Assembly (NCBI GenBank): GCA_001567165.1 | Contig: LNFQ01000044.1 | Coordinates: forward strand, 36,018-100,017 | DNA from: Bacteroidetes bacterium OLB11 | Lineage (GTDB): Bacteria > Bacteroidota > Bacteroidia > Chitinophagales > Chitinophagaceae | Reading direction: 5' to 3' | Length of the DNA: 64,000 bases | Shown: one piece after another, positions 1-8,711 of the stretch | How the letters are laid out: every line of letters begins with the position of its first letter | How positions within the stretch are numbered: the first letter of the stretch is position 1 | Position numbers and translations under genes: made by a program | The notes under the pieces: generated by a model | Told to the model about the DNA's origin: nothing | What the model saw: only the letters and a program-made list of their open reading frames with translations | Database searches by the model: none

Positions 1-2
1 AC

Positions 3-71
3 CAAACTACGAGTAGTAAATTGATAATTGTTTATGATAAAGGGCTAATGAAGGAATTATATAATATTTAA
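3..71 (+). CDS. Possible 3' end of a gene cut by the left window edge
   Basis: A frame open from the window edge runs 22 codons and ends at TAA (69-71). The tail reads like ordinary protein (it ends KELYNI), but it is too short to assign to a family and could be chance. The following 158 bases up to the kbl stop codon show nothing I can recognise. Confidence 0.2.
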   Translation, partial: QTTSSKLIIVYDKGLMKELYNI

Positions 72-229
72 GGTCAAATTATTTCAGCACAAAAGAAAAT
101 AAAATTGATTTGAACAGATGCATCAAATGAGTGTATTATGCACGGTACTATGGGCTAGCTAGGAAAGTGGTGATTGAGGTGAATAATAAATTACACTGTC
201 ATTAATATCAGCAAAGTTGGGTTTAATGT

Positions 230-1417
230 TTATTGAATAATTCCAAGTTCTTTACCTACTTTTTTAAAAGCATTGATGGCTTTATCTAAGTGTTCGCGTT
301 CATGTCCTGCACTGATTTGCACACGAATACGAGCATTTCCTTTTGCAACTACCGGATAAAAGAATCCAATGACATAAATACCTTCTTCTAGCATACGTGC
401 AGCCATTTTTTGAGCAATCACAGCATCATAAAGCATAATCGGAATAATAGGATGAATGCCGGGTTTAATATCGAAGCCGGCTTCCGTTATTTTTTCTCTA
501 AAATATTTTGTATTTTCTTCTAGCTTATCTCTTAATGCAGTTGTTTCACTGAGCATATCCAACACAGCAATGGATGCTCCTACAACACTTGGAGCTAGGG
601 TGTTTGAAAATAAATAAGGTCTGCTTTTTTGGCGAAGCATTTCAATGACCTCTTTTCGTGCACTAGTAAATCCACCACTTGCACCTCCTAATGCTTTTCC
701 AAGAGTGCCTGTGATAATATCTACTCGATTCATTACACCACAAAGCTCATGTACTCCACGTCCAGTTTTTCCCATAAATCCACTAGAATGAGATTCGTCA
801 ATCATCACAATTGCATCATATTTATCTGCCAAATCACAAATTTTATCCAGTTGAGCGATGGTACCATCCATACTAAATACACTGTCAGTTGCAATCATTC
901 GGCTTCTGCAATGTTGGGTTTCTTTTAGTTTTTCCTCTAAATCATTTAAGTCATTATGTTTATATCGTTTTCTTTCTGCTTTGCAAAGTCTTACTCCGTC
1001 AATAATAGAGGCATGGTTAAGCTCGTCAGAGATAATGGCATCCTGCTCGTTTAGTAGGGGTTCAAAAAGGCCTCCATTGGCATCAAAAGCCGCACAATAT
1101 AAAATGGTATCTTCTGTTCCTAAAAAAGCGGATAGTTTTTTTTCAAGTTCTTTATGGATATCTTGAGTGCCACAAATAAAACGCACACTACTCATTCCAT
1201 ACCCACGCTCATCAATGGTTTTATGTGCAGCCTCAATGGTTTTAGGGTGTGAAGACAATCCTAAATAATTATTTGCACAAAAGTTTAAAACATTTTTGCC
1301 ATTGGCTATAATATGAGCGGATTGTTCCGAACTAATGATGCGTTCTTTTTTGTATAATCCGGCATTTTCAATTTCGGAGAGTTCATTTTGCAGGCGTTGG
1401 ATTAAATTTTGGTTCAT
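230..1417 (-). CDS. kbl: Glycine C-acetyltransferase (2-amino-3-ketobutyrate CoA ligase)
   Basis: PLP-dependent enzyme of the alpha-oxoamine synthase family, 395 aa, the usual length. It joins glycine and acetyl-CoA to 2-amino-3-ketobutyrate, or runs in reverse for threonine breakdown with threonine dehydrogenase. Visible landmarks are CANNYLGL (47-54), the DESHSSGF segment (208-215) that contacts PLP, and the Schiff-base lysine in TLGKALGG (K241). The N-terminal region and GYGMSSVRF motif fit Kbl better than 8-amino-7-oxononanoate synthase or serine palmitoyltransferase. No threonine dehydrogenase gene lies next to it in the window. It is cytoplasmic and appears to be transcribed alone, 167 bases upstream of the ftsE stop codon. 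Confidence 0.9.
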   Translation of the reverse strand: MNQNLIQRLQNELSEIENAGLYKKERIISSEQSAHIIANGKNVLNFCANNYLGLSSHPKTIEAAHKTIDERGYGMSSVRFICGTQDIHKELEKKLSAFLGTEDTILYCAAFDANGGLFEPLLNEQDAIISDELNHASIIDGVRLCKAERKRYKHNDLNDLEEKLKETQHCRSRMIATDSVFSMDGTIAQLDKICDLADKYDAIVMIDESHSSGFMGKTGRGVHELCGVMNRVDIITGTLGKALGGASGGFTSARKEVIEMLRQKSRPYLFSNTLAPSVVGASIAVLDMLSETTALRDKLEENTKYFREKITEAGFDIKPGIHPIIPIMLYDAVIAQKMAARMLEEGIYVIGFFYPVVAKGNARIRVQISAGHEREHLDKAINAFKKVGKELGIIQ

Positions 1418-1584
1418 TGTAATTAATAATTTATTGAATGATGTTGATGAATATTTTTATGAAAATAAAATAGACTGCTAAAGTAAGAAAAATCTTTACG
1501 ATAAATTGGTTTATTGAAAAATTTCCTTTTTTGTCAAGGTTTACAAAAATGTGAAAAGTATATGAGATTTTTTGTTAAAAGAAA

Positions 1585-2283
1585 TTAGTACACAAAAGCA
1601 TTATCAGTTAATTTTCCATTTTCTGTTCGAATGATACGAGAGCGAAATTTTTGAATGATATTATAATCATGAGTTGCCATTAAGATTGAAGTTTCATAGT
1701 CTTTACAAATTGAAAATAGGAGATGCATGATTTCATCAGAAGTGTCAGGGTCAAGGTTTCCAGTGGGTTCATCTGCTAAAATTAATTTGGGATTGTTGAG
1801 CAAAGAGCGTGCAATATCCACCCGTTGTTGCTCGCCACCACTCATTTCAAAAGGCATTTTGTTTCCTCTTCCTTTTAGTCCGACTTTGGCTAATACCGAG
1901 TCAATTTTTTCTTGCATCAAGTGCTTGTCTGTCCAGCCGGTTGCCTTTAATACAAACAGTAGATTTTCATTAATATTTCGATCTGTCAATAGTTGGAAAT
2001 CCTGAAATACAATACCTAAATTTCTTCTTAAAAAAGGGACATTTTTCCATGTTAAGTTTCTCAAATTAAAACCGCATACTTCGCCTTCTCCTTTTTGAAG
2101 TGGAATGTTTCCATAAAGTGTTTTGAGTAAACTTGATTTGCCGGTTCCAGTTTTCCCGATTAAATAAACAAACTCCCCTTTTTGTATCGTCAAATTCACA
2201 TCGGCTAAGATGAGTGAGTTGCCTTGATATATTTGAACATTTTTTAATGAAACCAATTCTGAATTTTCTTGCTTATTTGACAT
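1585..2283 (-). CDS. ftsE: Cell-division ABC transporter ATP-binding protein FtsE
   Basis: ATP-binding subunit (232 aa) of FtsEX, which regulates peptidoglycan hydrolases at the division septum. Walker A GKTGTGKS is at 43-50, the Q-loop at about 94, the ABC signature MSGGEQQR at 147-154, Walker B LILADE at 167-172 and the switch histidine in MATHDYN. The sequence around NLGIVFQDFQLL and DRNINENL matches FtsE more closely than LolD. FtsX is not adjacent, which is common in Bacteroidota. The gene lies just downstream of a small lipoprotein gene (15 bases) on the same strand, so the two may share a transcript. Confidence 0.85.
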   Translation of the reverse strand: MSNKQENSELVSLKNVQIYQGNSLILADVNLTIQKGEFVYLIGKTGTGKSSLLKTLYGNIPLQKGEGEVCGFNLRNLTWKNVPFLRRNLGIVFQDFQLLTDRNINENLLFVLKATGWTDKHLMQEKIDSVLAKVGLKGRGNKMPFEMSGGEQQRVDIARSLLNNPKLILADEPTGNLDPDTSDEIMHLLFSICKDYETSILMATHDYNIIQKFRSRIIRTENGKLTDNAFVY

Positions 2284-2298
2284 AGTTAATTTTTAAAA

Positions 2299-2706
2299 TT
2301 ATAAATTTACTTTTATGGTATCCTTTCCGTTTATTTTTTGCACATGGCAGCAATCGGCTTTTGCTGTAAGGGTATCAATACTCACAATAGTATTATTATG
2401 GTATGTTTTCACGATGATTGTATTATCGATATTGACTCCCAGTTTGTCTTTTAGCTCATCGCCATACAATAACCAACTGTTTTCTAAAACTTGAATCGGT
2501 GAAGTGCTAATATTGACAATTTCTCCATCTAAAATGGTTTCTATTTTTTGAGGAACGAATGGAAGTAAATTGCTATCAACCACAGCAGCTGTAATCATCC
2601 TATATTCATTTGTGCAAGCAATGTTTACACAAGAGTCGGGTAGATTTCGCCGATAACATGCTGAGAGAAGAATGGTTATAAAAATGATGATGAGTAGTTG
2701 CTTCAT
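2299..2706 (-). CDS. Small secreted lipoprotein, function unknown
   Basis: Putative lipoprotein of 135 aa. The frame is open further upstream, but that would add 55 residues overlapping asd. I chose the internal ATG at 2704-2706 because it gives a hydrophobic signal (KQLLIIIFITILL) followed by a lipobox LSAC, so the cysteine at about residue 16 would be acylated. The mature part contains four more cysteines (DSCVNIACT near the N-terminus, CCHV near the C-terminus), which could form disulfides in the periplasm. I recognise no family. It sits between asd and ftsE on the same strand. Confidence 0.65.
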   Translation of the reverse strand: MKQLLIIIFITILLSACYRRNLPDSCVNIACTNEYRMITAAVVDSNLLPFVPQKIETILDGEIVNISTSPIQVLENSWLLYGDELKDKLGVNIDNTIIVKTYHNNTIVSIDTLTAKADCCHVQKINGKDTIKVNL

Positions 2707-2824
2707 GGGATGGAAAGGTTTTGTTGTAAATTTCGTAAAAAAAATGAGTTTGAAAAAAGAAAATGAAAACTTTAAGAAATAAATATCATTTTTCGTTTTG
2801 TAAAAATGGGAGTTGTTATTTGTG

Positions 2825-3814
2825 TTAAATAATTCCTTTCTGTTGGAGTGTTTCTGCAATTTGGACAGCATTGACAGCTGCTCCTTTTCTTAAATTATCT
2901 GAAACAATCCAGCAGTTGAGCGTTTTAGACTGGGTTTCATCTCTACGAATTCTACCAACAAATACTTCATTTTTTTCGTGAGCCAATAAGGGCATCGGGT
3001 ATTGCAAATGATGGATATCGTCTTGAACGATAACTCCTTTGGTATTAGTTAATATTTTACGCACTTCTTGCAAGTCAAATTCATTTTCAAATTCAATATT
3101 GACACTCTCGCTATGCCCACCAATCACTGGAATGCGAACGCAGGTGGCAGTCAGTTGAATGGAATAGTCGTTTAATATTTTCTTTGTTTCATTTGTCATT
3201 TTCATTTCTTCTTTGGTGTATAAATTTTCGGTAAATACATCAATTTGCGGAATCACATTAAGGTCGATTGGATAGGGGTAAGCCTTTTCGCCATGCTTGT
3301 TTTTTCTTTCGTCAAACAATTGTGTGACAGCTTTCACTCCTGTTCCTGTCACAGATTGGTAGGTGGAAACGACAACTCTTTTCACACGATATTTTTCATG
3401 TAAGGGTTTTAGTACTACAACGAGTTGGATGGTGGAGCAATTGGGGTTGGCGATAATCAAATCTTTTTCTGTTAGGGAATCCCCATTCACTTCGGGTACG
3501 ATGAGTTTAATATTTTCATTCATTCTCCATGCGGATGAATTGTCTATGACGCGAATCCCTTCATGAGCAAAAAGGGGAGCAATTTCGAGAGATACCTTGC
3601 CACCAGCAGAAAACAAGGCTATGTCGGGCTTTGATTCTATTGCTTTTTGATATGAAATAATAGGATATTTTTTATTTAGGAAATTGATGGTTTTTCCAAT
3701 TGATTTTTCGGAGGCAACCGGAATGATATTTTTAACCGGAAATTTTCTTTCTGCTAATACTTCTAACATTTTGGACCCCACTAATCCGCTCGCTCCGACT
3801 ACGCAAACATTCAT
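2825..3814 (-). CDS. asd: Aspartate-semialdehyde dehydrogenase
   Basis: Reduces aspartyl-4-phosphate to aspartate semialdehyde with NADPH, the branch point to lysine/diaminopimelate, threonine and methionine. It has 329 aa, normal for the family. The N-terminal dinucleotide-binding loop is VGASGLVG (6-13), the active-site cysteine is C126 in NPNCSTIQ, and the catalytic histidine region is IGGHSESVN. The 3' end lies 118 bases upstream of the lipoprotein start. The mtgA stop codon is 30 bases upstream of its start. Confidence 0.93.
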   Translation of the reverse strand: MNVCVVGASGLVGSKMLEVLAERKFPVKNIIPVASEKSIGKTINFLNKKYPIISYQKAIESKPDIALFSAGGKVSLEIAPLFAHEGIRVIDNSSAWRMNENIKLIVPEVNGDSLTEKDLIIANPNCSTIQLVVVLKPLHEKYRVKRVVVSTYQSVTGTGVKAVTQLFDERKNKHGEKAYPYPIDLNVIPQIDVFTENLYTKEEMKMTNETKKILNDYSIQLTATCVRIPVIGGHSESVNIEFENEFDLQEVRKILTNTKGVIVQDDIHHLQYPMPLLAHEKNEVFVGRIRRDETQSKTLNCWIVSDNLRKGAAVNAVQIAETLQQKGII

Positions 3815-3844
3815 TTGTTTTATGTTTTAAATTTTTATTAATTT

Positions 3845-4552
3845 TTATTGATTAGAAATCAATTCATTTACATCAGAATCAGATGCTAAGTTATTCATTT
3901 GTGACAAAATCCAAAGATGTTTTTTTGTCAATTGTGGGCTTGGATTTTTTAAATCATACTTGATTGGGTTTGGCAAAATAGTAGCAATCCAAGCGGCTTC
4001 GCTCTTTGTTAAATCTATTGCTCTTTTTTTAAAATAATATTGAGAGGCGGCTTCGATACCAAATATTCCTTTCCCCATTTCTGCAATATTGAGATATACT
4101 TCCAAAATTCTTTTTTTGCCCCAAATCCACTCTATCAGTAATGTGTGATATACTTCTAGTCCTTTTCTGAACCAGTTACGTCCATTCCAAAGGAATACGT
4201 TTTTAGCTGTTTGTTGTGAAATTGTACTGGCTCCTTTTATTTTTTTGAAATCTGATTTTTGATTAAACTGTATGGCTTTTTGAATAGCATCAAAATCAAA
4301 CCCATTGTGGTTTGGAAAGAGTTGATCTTCTGAACTCAGCACAGCTAGTTGTATATTTTTTCCCATTGCTGCTTTTGAAATGGATGTTCGTTTTAGGCCA
4401 TTTCCTTTTATCAAGGATTGAATCATGATGGTGGTGATGGGTGGATTTATCCATTTACAAACGACAAGGTATGTGAGATTTGATAAAAATAGAAATAGAA
4501 TAAACAATTTGATTGTTCTCCAAATAGAGTTTTGTTTTTTCTTCTTTGCCAT
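3845..4552 (-). CDS. mtgA: Monofunctional biosynthetic peptidoglycan transglycosylase
   Basis: GT51 glycosyltransferase (235 aa) that polymerises glycan strands from lipid II at the outer face of the inner membrane. One N-terminal membrane anchor (about 11-30) follows a basic KKKK stretch. Family motifs are visible: the catalytic glutamate in SSEDQLFPNHNGFD, GASTISQQTAKN, RKGLEVYHTLLIEWIWGK with the ILEVYLN motif, and GIEAASQYYF. There is no transpeptidase domain, which separates it from class A PBPs. asd follows on the same strand and is probably co-transcribed. Confidence 0.93.
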   Translation of the reverse strand: MAKKKKQNSIWRTIKLFILFLFLSNLTYLVVCKWINPPITTIMIQSLIKGNGLKRTSISKAAMGKNIQLAVLSSEDQLFPNHNGFDFDAIQKAIQFNQKSDFKKIKGASTISQQTAKNVFLWNGRNWFRKGLEVYHTLLIEWIWGKKRILEVYLNIAEMGKGIFGIEAASQYYFKKRAIDLTKSEAAWIATILPNPIKYDLKNPSPQLTKKHLWILSQMNNLASDSDVNELISNQ

Positions 4553-5111
4553 GAAAAGTAAATGTATAAAGTTTTCAATAGATTTAAATTAGGATAGGGA
4601 TAAATATTTTTTTCTTATGAATAATCTATATTCCTTTTGTCTATATTATTTAATCTAAGTTGAGATGTAATACAAAGGAAGAAGCTTATGTATTTAAACC
4701 TTTATATTTATGAAGAAATAGGGACTCTCTTTTTATCTGAGATAGAAGATGATTATTCATAAATGGAAATTTTGTTTTCACAATAACTTTTGGTTTCACT
4801 TTTAAAAATAGAGGAGTCTAAAATTAATAATTGATTATTTGCAATGTTATTTTTCTTCCAACATCGCAATGTTCATCTGGTTTTATGTATATAAGGAAAT
4901 CCTTTTTTTTTCAATCAATTTGTCTTGTCCATTTTCTCATTAGAGAATATGTCATAATGGAATTTAAACAGCGATCACTATTGTAATCAATACGCATTGC
5001 AATAAGGTAGGTATAGTAAGCAGTGTTCGCCATCAAAAGGGCATTTTCTCACAATTTATACCCGTATCCATCTATATAAATCTATTCTTCTTCTTTACAT
5101 GAATAAAAGAC
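4553..5111. other. Intergenic gap of about 560 bases without a supported gene
   Basis: No open frame here has family-like sequence. The longest start-to-stop frame I noticed is 25 codons from 4688 (+) and has no support. Strong A/T bias and many stops in all frames suggest non-coding or decayed sequence. I saw no RNA gene, no repeat and no convincing terminator. Confidence 0.5.
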
Positions 5112-6347
5112 TTAAAGCTTTTCTAACGCTTGTTGAATATCACTGATAATATCTTCGTCATTTTCTACTCCTATCGAAAGGCGTATCATTTTTTCGGTAA
5201 TATGAAATTTCTCTTTGTCCTCTTTGCTTACGTCACAGTGAGTCATTGCGGCGGGGTGTTCAGCTAAGCTTTCTGTGCTTCCTAAGCTGACAGCTAGTTT
5301 GATTAATTTGAGAGAATTGAGAAAAAGAAATGCTTCCCGTTCTCCACCTTTCACATCAAATGAAATCATTGCTCCATTTGTTAAACATTGTTTTTCTTTA
5401 ATTGCAAATTGGATATCTTCTTCTTTTATATTTCCAATATAATAAACCTTTTCTACTTTAGGATGGCTGGATAAAAAAGCAGCAACTTGAGAGGCATTTT
5501 TAGCTTGCAAATCCATTCGAGCTTTTAGCGTTTCTAGGCTTCGTAATAAGAGCCAACCAGTATGAGGGCTTGCCATATTTCCTAAAAAAGTCCTCATCCC
5601 TTTCACTCTTTGCATCAGTTCTTTTGAGCCTAAGCAAGCACCTGCAATCAAATCACTATGCCCACCGATATATTTTGTGGCGGAGTATAACACTAAATCG
5701 GCACCATGCTTTAATGGATGTTGCCAGAGTGGTCCCATGTATGTATTGTCAACAGCGAGAGGGATGGTTTTTTCTGGACTTGAAAATTGCAATGCAATTT
5801 CTTTTATAGCTTCAATATCAATCAAATCGTTTGTTGGGTTTGCCGGAGTTTCAATATAGATTAATGCAATTTTTGCAGCTAAGCCACTGTTTTCAACAAG
5901 TAGAGCCACTTCTTCTTTGCTCTGTCCTGCCCCAAATTCTAATACTTGAATATTAAATTTAGGTAATATTTTTTTTATGAAATGATCGCTACCTCCATAC
6001 AAAGGATTGCTTATTAAAATAACATCATTGGGTTTTAAAAATTCTAATAAAACAGTAGTGATGGCTGCCATTCCACTTTCAAACACTGCACAGTCTTCCG
6101 CTTTGTCCCATAAGCATAAACGGTTTTCCAAAATTTCTAAATCAGGGTTGTTAATCCGACTGTATATCAACCCGAGTTCTTCATTCTCCTTTTTTTCTCG
6201 ATGCCCATAAGCAATTTCAAAAAAGGCTTTTCCTTCTTCTGCATTTTTAAATACAAAGGTTGAGGTCATAAAAATAGGGCACTTAATCGCACCCTCTGAT
6301 AACTCAGGCTTGAAGCCGTAAGACATCATTAAACTTTCTGGTTTCAT
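5112..6347 (-). CDS. Trans-sulfuration family PLP enzyme (cystathionine/methionine gamma-lyase type)
   Basis: Cys/Met-metabolism PLP enzyme of 411 aa. The PLP lysine is K225 in SATKYIGGHSD; other landmarks are YSRINNP (about 62-68), ESGMAAI (90-96), IETPANPT and the DNTYMGP loop. The family includes cystathionine gamma-synthase, cystathionine beta- and gamma-lyase and methionine gamma-lyase, and these cannot be told apart safely by eye. The insertion near 45-60 and the long N-terminus resemble the Bacteroidota proteins annotated as 'cystathionine gamma-synthase family protein'. It stands alone on the minus strand; a possible variant -7 box (TAACTTTA) lies in the upstream gap. Confidence 0.8.
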   Translation of the reverse strand: MKPESLMMSYGFKPELSEGAIKCPIFMTSTFVFKNAEEGKAFFEIAYGHREKKENEELGLIYSRINNPDLEILENRLCLWDKAEDCAVFESGMAAITTVLLEFLKPNDVILISNPLYGGSDHFIKKILPKFNIQVLEFGAGQSKEEVALLVENSGLAAKIALIYIETPANPTNDLIDIEAIKEIALQFSSPEKTIPLAVDNTYMGPLWQHPLKHGADLVLYSATKYIGGHSDLIAGACLGSKELMQRVKGMRTFLGNMASPHTGWLLLRSLETLKARMDLQAKNASQVAAFLSSHPKVEKVYYIGNIKEEDIQFAIKEKQCLTNGAMISFDVKGGEREAFLFLNSLKLIKLAVSLGSTESLAEHPAAMTHCDVSKEDKEKFHITEKMIRLSIGVENDEDIISDIQQALEKL

Positions 6348-6487
6348 AAAAATAGAAATTAGGTTTCTTTAGCTGTAAAGTTACTTGATTTTGTATGACA
6401 ATCACTATTTATATGTTATAATCTTTTTTAGAAAGGAGCCAATCTAATCGTGACATGAAGGTTCTATTTAAAATAAATACAAGAAAA

Positions 6488-6507
6488 AAAAGTACTTTAA
6501 TACTTTT
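6488..6507. promoter_or_regulatory. Candidate operator: inverted repeat AAAAGTA-N6-TACTTTT
   Basis: Two perfect 7-bp arms separated by CTTTAA, with a nested 10-bp palindrome AAAGTACTTT (6489-6498). The site ends 18 bases before the -7 box of the downstream gene, so a bound protein would cover the -33 region. It is a natural candidate for the Rrf2 regulator encoded at the end of this island, but that link is inferred. Confidence 0.45.
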
Positions 6508-6524
6508 ATATTTAAAGCTATCCT

Positions 6525-6532
6525 TATCTTTG
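6525..6532 (+). promoter_or_regulatory. -7 promoter box TATCTTTG
   Basis: Exact match to the Bacteroidota -7 consensus TAnnTTTG, 28 bases before the ATG of the di-iron repair gene. No clear -33 TTTG is present at the usual distance, which fits a regulated promoter. Confidence 0.6.
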
Positions 6533-6560
6533 CATTATATCTTAATTAAAAAATAAAAAT

Positions 6561-7775
6561 ATGGAACCAATACAAGAAATCATCATTAATGTGCAAGAAA
6601 TTGAACCAAAGTATAGACATAATACTATCTTTGAAACATTTGACAAGCTTAAAGAAGGCGAATACTTAATTATTCATAATAACCATGATCCTCAACCGGT
6701 ATATTATCAACTTCAACAGATTAGAGGAGAAGTGTTTAAATGGGAATATTTGCAACAAGGTCCTGAATGGTGGGATATTAAGTTGAGCAAAAAATATTTA
6801 CATGAACATAATATTCCGATTACCATTATTGATAACGATTTTGTCATTAATGTTCCAGAAATTGAACCTCGTTTAAAACATGCAACCATTTTTCAAGTAT
6901 TTGATAGCTTAGCTCCGGGAGAAAGCCTGATTATCCATAATGACCACGACCCTAAACCGGTGTATTACCAATTGCTCAGCGAAAGAGGCGATATTTTCAC
7001 TTGGGAATATTTAGAACAAGGCCCGCAATGGTGGGATATTCAAGTGACTATAAAAGGGGAAGATGAGAAAGAAACCATTGGACAAATAGCAGCAAAAGAT
7101 TTAAGAAAAGCAGAAGTATTTAAAAAACACGGAATCGATTTTTGTTGTGGAGGAAAAAAAACAGTGAAACAAGCATGTGAAGAAAAAGGAATTGATGTGA
7201 TAAAATTAGAGCAAGAGCTTCTGCAAGCCGCTACTACAGTGACTCACGGGAATGCAAATTATAATGATTGGAATATTGATTTCTTAGCTGATTTTATCGT
7301 CAATACGCATCATAATTACGTAAGAAAATATCTCCCTGAAATAAAAGCCTATGCTACTAAAGTCGCCCAAGTGCATGGAGCAAATCATCCTGAATTAAAA
7401 TCGATTCTTGAAAATGTGCTTGAAATGAGCGAAGATTTGACTGAGCATATTGAGTATGAAGAAAAACAATTATTTCCTTTGATTAAGAAAATTGCAAATG
7501 CAAAAACCAATGATGTTCCTTACACCCCTCAAGCAAATGAAAAATTTGAAATCGTTGTGAAAGATGCCGAAAATGAACACGAAGCTGTCGGTCAACAATT
7601 GGTTGAAATACGCACACTGAGCAAAGATTATGCAACACCAGAAGACGCTTGTGCAAGTTACAAATTACTTTACAAAATGCTAGATGAATTTGAAAATGAT
7701 TTGCATATTCATATCCATCTTGAAAACAATATTTTATTTCCTAAAACAATTGAAATAGAAAAATCTTTGGCTTAA
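6561..7775 (+). CDS. ric: Iron-sulfur cluster repair di-iron protein (RIC/ScdA/YtfE type) with two N-terminal DUF2249 domains
   Basis: A 404-aa fusion. DUF2249 copies span about 8-76 and 95-163 and share the pattern HxTIFxxFDxL...LIIHNxHDPxPVYYQL...WEYLxQGPxWWDI, so they look like a tandem duplication. The ScdA N-terminal domain (about 172-213) contains FCCGG (194-198), and a hemerythrin-like di-iron domain (about 240-398) carries H250/H251, H296, E300, H340 and H384/H386/E388 as candidate iron ligands. RIC proteins repair Fe-S clusters damaged by nitric oxide or peroxide in the cytoplasm. Usual RIC proteins are about 220-240 aa, so the DUF2249 pair is the extra part. The gene is followed by a strong hairpin terminator. 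Confidence 0.88.
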   Translation: MEPIQEIIINVQEIEPKYRHNTIFETFDKLKEGEYLIIHNNHDPQPVYYQLQQIRGEVFKWEYLQQGPEWWDIKLSKKYLHEHNIPITIIDNDFVINVPEIEPRLKHATIFQVFDSLAPGESLIIHNDHDPKPVYYQLLSERGDIFTWEYLEQGPQWWDIQVTIKGEDEKETIGQIAAKDLRKAEVFKKHGIDFCCGGKKTVKQACEEKGIDVIKLEQELLQAATTVTHGNANYNDWNIDFLADFIVNTHHNYVRKYLPEIKAYATKVAQVHGANHPELKSILENVLEMSEDLTEHIEYEEKQLFPLIKKIANAKTNDVPYTPQANEKFEIVVKDAENEHEAVGQQLVEIRTLSKDYATPEDACASYKLLYKMLDEFENDLHIHIHLENNILFPKTIEIEKSLA

Positions 7776-7787
7776 TTTCGAATCATT

Positions 7788-7826
7788 CTTTAAGGCACTT
7801 TTCATTATTTATAAAGTGCCTTAAAG
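7788..7826 (+). terminator. Hairpin terminator between the di-iron gene and the DUF1858 gene
   Basis: Perfect 14-bp arms (7788-7801 and 7813-7826, core AAGGCACTTT / AAAGTGCCTT) around an 11-base loop, 12 bases after the stop codon and followed by T-rich sequence. It may end most transcripts or allow partial read-through into the rest of the island. Confidence 0.75.
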
Positions 7827-7880
7827 TTATTTTAAAAATAAAATCTGATAAAAACTATTTTAAATAAAATCAATTGTAGC

Positions 7881-8708
7881 ATGTTAATTAACGAGCAAAC
7901 TAAAATTTCTACTCTCTTAAAACATAATGCAGATTCTTTAGAGGCACTTATTACATTGAGTAGTGATTTTAAAAAACTAAGAAATCCTTTGTTAAGAAAA
8001 ATTATGGCAAGTAGAACAACGATTTCTATGGCATCGAAAATTGGGAAGTGCACACCAGAAGATTTTTATAGAGTGTTGAAGCCATTGGGGTTTGTGCATG
8101 ATACCGATCCTGTAGATACACAAGAAGATATTGCACCTCAAAAACCAATGCCCGATTATTTGAAACAAGTCGATAAAGGATTGATAATCGAATTGGATGT
8201 GCGTGCAATGTTGGCTGAAGGAAATGACCCACTAAGACTGATTCAACAAAAAGTGAAAGTCTTAAATGAAGGGGAGGTTCTGAAAATCATCAATACTTTT
8301 GAACCAACTCCACTTATTATGCTATTAGCAAAACAGGGTTTTCAATCTTTTGTGAATGAAATTTCAAAAGATGAAATTGAAACCTATTTTTATAAAATTG
8401 ATAACGCAACGAAAGTTCAACTGAATGAAGATAGCGGCACCTCCAGCGATTGGGATAATATTTTTGAACAATATTCAAATCAATTAGTAGAAATTGATGT
8501 GCGACATTTAGAAATGCCCATGCCGATGATGACTATTTTAGAAACCTTGGAAACACTACCTCAAGACAAGGCATTGTATGTGCATCATAAACGAATTCCC
8601 GTTTTTTTATTGACAGAACTCAAAGATCGAAATTTTGAATATCGGATTAAAGAAGTTCAAGAAGGAGAAGTGTATCTGTTGATTTTTCATAACGGGTTTA
8701 TTTCTTAA
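7881..8708 (+). CDS. DUF1858 / DUF2249 double-domain protein
   Basis: A 275-aa cytoplasmic protein with an N-terminal DUF1858-like helical domain (about 4-63, with CTPEDFYRVL) and two DUF2249-like domains (about 102-175, starting IIELDVRAML, and 203-270, starting LVEIDVRHLE). DUF2249 has a SirA/TusA-like fold and is often found near hemerythrin-type and denitrification genes; its biochemical role is not established. Each copy keeps the LDVR/IDVR strand and a GE(V)LxxI or KALYVHH segment. It lies 4 bases upstream of the membrane protein gene, so the two are surely co-transcribed. Confidence 0.75.
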   Translation: MLINEQTKISTLLKHNADSLEALITLSSDFKKLRNPLLRKIMASRTTISMASKIGKCTPEDFYRVLKPLGFVHDTDPVDTQEDIAPQKPMPDYLKQVDKGLIIELDVRAMLAEGNDPLRLIQQKVKVLNEGEVLKIINTFEPTPLIMLLAKQGFQSFVNEISKDEIETYFYKIDNATKVQLNEDSGTSSDWDNIFEQYSNQLVEIDVRHLEMPMPMMTILETLETLPQDKALYVHHKRIPVFLLTELKDRNFEYRIKEVQEGEVYLLIFHNGFIS

Positions 8709-8711
8709 AAA

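Noticed and set aside
2707..2871. N-terminal extension of the small lipoprotein gene
   Set aside because: The longer frame overlaps asd and hides the signal peptide and lipobox; the internal ATG at 2706 is far more likely.
4688..4765. Short plus-strand frame of 25 codons in the gap upstream of mtgA
   Set aside because: Too short, no family-like sequence and no promoter; it is expected by chance in this base composition.
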